From Rhizobium metallidurans (GTDB lineage: Bacteria; Pseudomonadota; Alphaproteobacteria; Rhizobiales; Rhizobiaceae), in assembly GCF_014196505.1 (NCBI RefSeq), contig NZ_JACIDW010000018.1:30125-94124 (forward strand): a stretch of 64,000 nt of DNA. The letters are read 5' to 3'. The position numbers and the translations under genes were made by a program. Below, one piece after another: positions 62,828 through 64,000 of this stretch. Below the pieces are notes generated by a model. That model was not told where the DNA came from and made no database searches. It worked only from the letters and a program-made list of their open reading frames with translations. Each line of letters opens with the position of its first letter. Position 1 is the first letter of the stretch.

Positions 62828-63745
62828 ATGACCACCATGAGAGGCACGCCTTCAACCGACTGGCTCGAGGCCGAACTGGCCGATACGCTGGATGAAGATT
62901 ACGAGCTCGAGCTCTCCGAGCCGGCGCTGTCCGAGGAAATCCGCAAGATCTACCGCAAGGCGCATCCGCCTTCGATGCCGCGCATCGAGTATTTCCGGTC
63001 GCTGATCGCCCTTCAGTCCGAGCTGATCCGCCTGCAGGACTGGGTCACCTACCACAAGGAAAAGGTGGTCGTGATCTTCGAAGGTCGCGATTCCGCCGGC
63101 AAGGGCGGCGTCATCAAACGCATCACCCAGCGCCTCAACCCGCGCGTCGCCCGCGTCGTGGCGCTTCCCGCGCCGTCCGACCGCGAGAAGTCGCAATGGT
63201 ATTTCCAGCGCTACGTGCCGCATCTGCCCGCCGGCGGCGAAATCGTGCTCTTCGACCGCTCCTGGTACAACCGCTCCGGCGTCGAGCGCGTCATGGGTTT
63301 CGCCAACGAGGAGCAGGTCGAGCAGTTCTTCAACGACGTGCCCGAATTCGAGCGCATGCTGGTGCGCTCCGGCATCCGCCTCGTCAAATACTGGTTCTCG
63401 ATCACCGACGAAGAGCAGCAACTGCGCTTCCTCGTGCGCATCCACGATCCGCTGAAGCAGTGGAAGCTCTCGCCGATGGACCTGGAATCCCGCGTCCGCT
63501 GGGAAGCCTACACCAAGGCCAAGGAAGAAACCTTCGCCCGCACCAACATCCCGGAAGCCCCGTGGCACATCGTCGAGGGCAACGACAAGAAGCGCGCGCG
63601 CCTCAACTGCATCGACCATCTTCTGTCGCAGTTCCCCTACGAGGACGTGCCGCACGAGGAGATCGCCCTGCCCGAGCGCGTCTTCAACCCGGATTACGAA
63701 CGCAAGGTCCTGCCGCCGGAGTTGTACGTTCCGTCGAAGTATTGA
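62828..63745 (+). CDS. Polyphosphate kinase 2 (PPK2)
   Basis: A 305-residue PPK2-family enzyme. The Walker A-like loop FEGRDSAGKGGVIK (about residues 84-97) and the lid/active-site motif DRSWYNRSGVERVMGF are intact. PPK2 uses polyphosphate to phosphorylate nucleoside phosphates, or makes polyphosphate; class I enzymes mainly phosphorylate nucleoside diphosphates. The ATG at 62828 follows a purine-rich GGGATCGAG stretch. Two polyphosphate-linked proteins (CYTH and CHAD) are encoded far to the left in this window. Confidence 0.93.
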   Translation: MTTMRGTPSTDWLEAELADTLDEDYELELSEPALSEEIRKIYRKAHPPSMPRIEYFRSLIALQSELIRLQDWVTYHKEKVVVIFEGRDSAGKGGVIKRITQRLNPRVARVVALPAPSDREKSQWYFQRYVPHLPAGGEIVLFDRSWYNRSGVERVMGFANEEQVEQFFNDVPEFERMLVRSGIRLVKYWFSITDEEQQLRFLVRIHDPLKQWKLSPMDLESRVRWEAYTKAKEETFARTNIPEAPWHIVEGNDKKRARLNCIDHLLSQFPYEDVPHEEIALPERVFNPDYERKVLPPELYVPSKY

Positions 63746-63800
63746 TTGCGTCGGTGGGTGTGTTGTTAATTATGTAGAGAAGTTGGGCGGGTGAGGCCCC

Positions 63801-63912
63801 CTCATCCGCCTGCCGGCACCTTCTCCCCACTGGGGAGAAGAGATTCGGGGCGGGCCGCTTGCTCCACCTCCCCTTCTCCCCATCGGGGAGAAGGTGCCGG
63901 CAGGCGGATGAG
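63801..63912. repeat. Palindromic repeat cut short at its right end
   Basis: Arms of 28 bp at 63801-63828 and 63885-63912 begin CTCATCCGCCTGCCGGCACC and are perfect inverted copies. On the left the repeat continues outward into GGCCCC, as in the copy at 21713-21857, but on the right the expected GGGGGCC is absent and unrelated sequence starts at 63913. The right side of the element appears to have been replaced by the IS110-type sequence. Confidence 0.88.
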
Positions 63913-63927
63913 CATCTGTGTTGAAGG

Positions 63928-64000
63928 TCAAGGTGGATTTGGCGTCCAGCATCGATTTTCAGCGAGAAGCGTGTTGGCGAGGACGACGAGTTTTCGCATG
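63928..64000 (-). CDS. IS110-family transposase, C-terminal tail (runs off the right edge)
   Basis: The minus strand ends with the residues MRKLVVLANTLLAENRCWTP then NPP and a stop. This matches the C-terminal pattern of IS110-family DEDD transposases (MRKLLVILNAMLRDxxPWxP). Only 23 complete codons lie in the window, so the rest of the element, including its Asp/Glu active site, is outside. IS110 elements lack terminal inverted repeats and often enter palindromic repeats, and the neighbouring interrupted repeat fits this. The call rests on a short match. Confidence 0.62.
   Translation of the reverse strand, partial: MRKLVVLANTLLAENRCWTPNPP

Overview
The window is high-GC alphaproteobacterial DNA, most likely from a Rhizobiaceae-type genome (Rhizobium, Agrobacterium, Ensifer or Shinella relatives). 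The basis is the protein families (group IV ornithine decarboxylase with a long leader, MetNIQ, TrhO, CYTH and CHAD proteins, TolB-like/TPR nucleotide cyclase, PPK2, many sugar ABC systems with LacI regulators, gltX next to lysS), the strong reverse-strand shadow frames that go with high GC3, and the intergenic palindromic repeats. No tRNA, rRNA, CRISPR array or prophage was seen. The only mobile-element gene is an IS110-type transposase tail at the right edge.

Layout. 1-2.6 kb: a partial GNAT gene and ornithine decarboxylase on the minus strand with a leader of about 450 bases, divergent from a MazE/MazF-type toxin-antitoxin pair. 2.6-9.9 kb: a LysR regulator, a DUF1007-NicO nickel/cobalt efflux pair, a TerB/DUF533 protein, KDPG aldolase, a CYTH-CHAD pair linked to polyphosphate, and the tRNA hydroxylase TrhO. 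9.9-18.5 kb: a GGDEF-EAL protein, a MetQ-MetI-MetN methionine importer, a GH1 beta-glucosidase with a LacI-type operator, and an ABC-F ATPase. 18.9-35.1 kb: carbohydrate genes, namely an acetyl-esterase, DoxX, an oxidoreductase plus TIM-barrel isomerase operon, a CUT2 sugar ABC transporter with a divergent LacI regulator and twin operators, a truncated antidote gene, a hydroxypyruvate-isomerase-like enzyme, and a lacI-xylB-xylA operon. A class III cyclase-TPR gene sits among them.

35.2-48.2 kb: an alpha/beta hydrolase, an EmrAB-type efflux pump with a divergent TetR regulator and two operator-like palindromes, TerC, glutathione peroxidase, small membrane proteins, an SLC13 permease, gltX and lysS. 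48.2-55.8 kb: an unknown membrane-anchored protein, then a LysR gene and a five-gene operon laid out like E. coli ydcSTUV-patD (a polyamine-type ABC importer plus gamma-aminobutyraldehyde dehydrogenase), which should convert imported putrescine toward GABA. With odc at the left end, the window therefore has both polyamine synthesis and uptake/catabolism. 55.9-64 kb: DUF1328, a second cyclase, DUF1345, a divergent SDR/amidohydrolase pair resembling L-fuconate catabolism, transaldolase divergent from a SorC-type regulator, and PPK2.

The most distinctive non-coding content is three kinds of intergenic palindromic repeat: a 40-base element in seven near-identical copies at five loci, a longer CTCATCCG...CGGATGAG palindrome, and a 154-base cruciform. 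One copy of the second kind stops abruptly at 63912, just before the IS110-type tail, which suggests the IS element inserted into the repeat.
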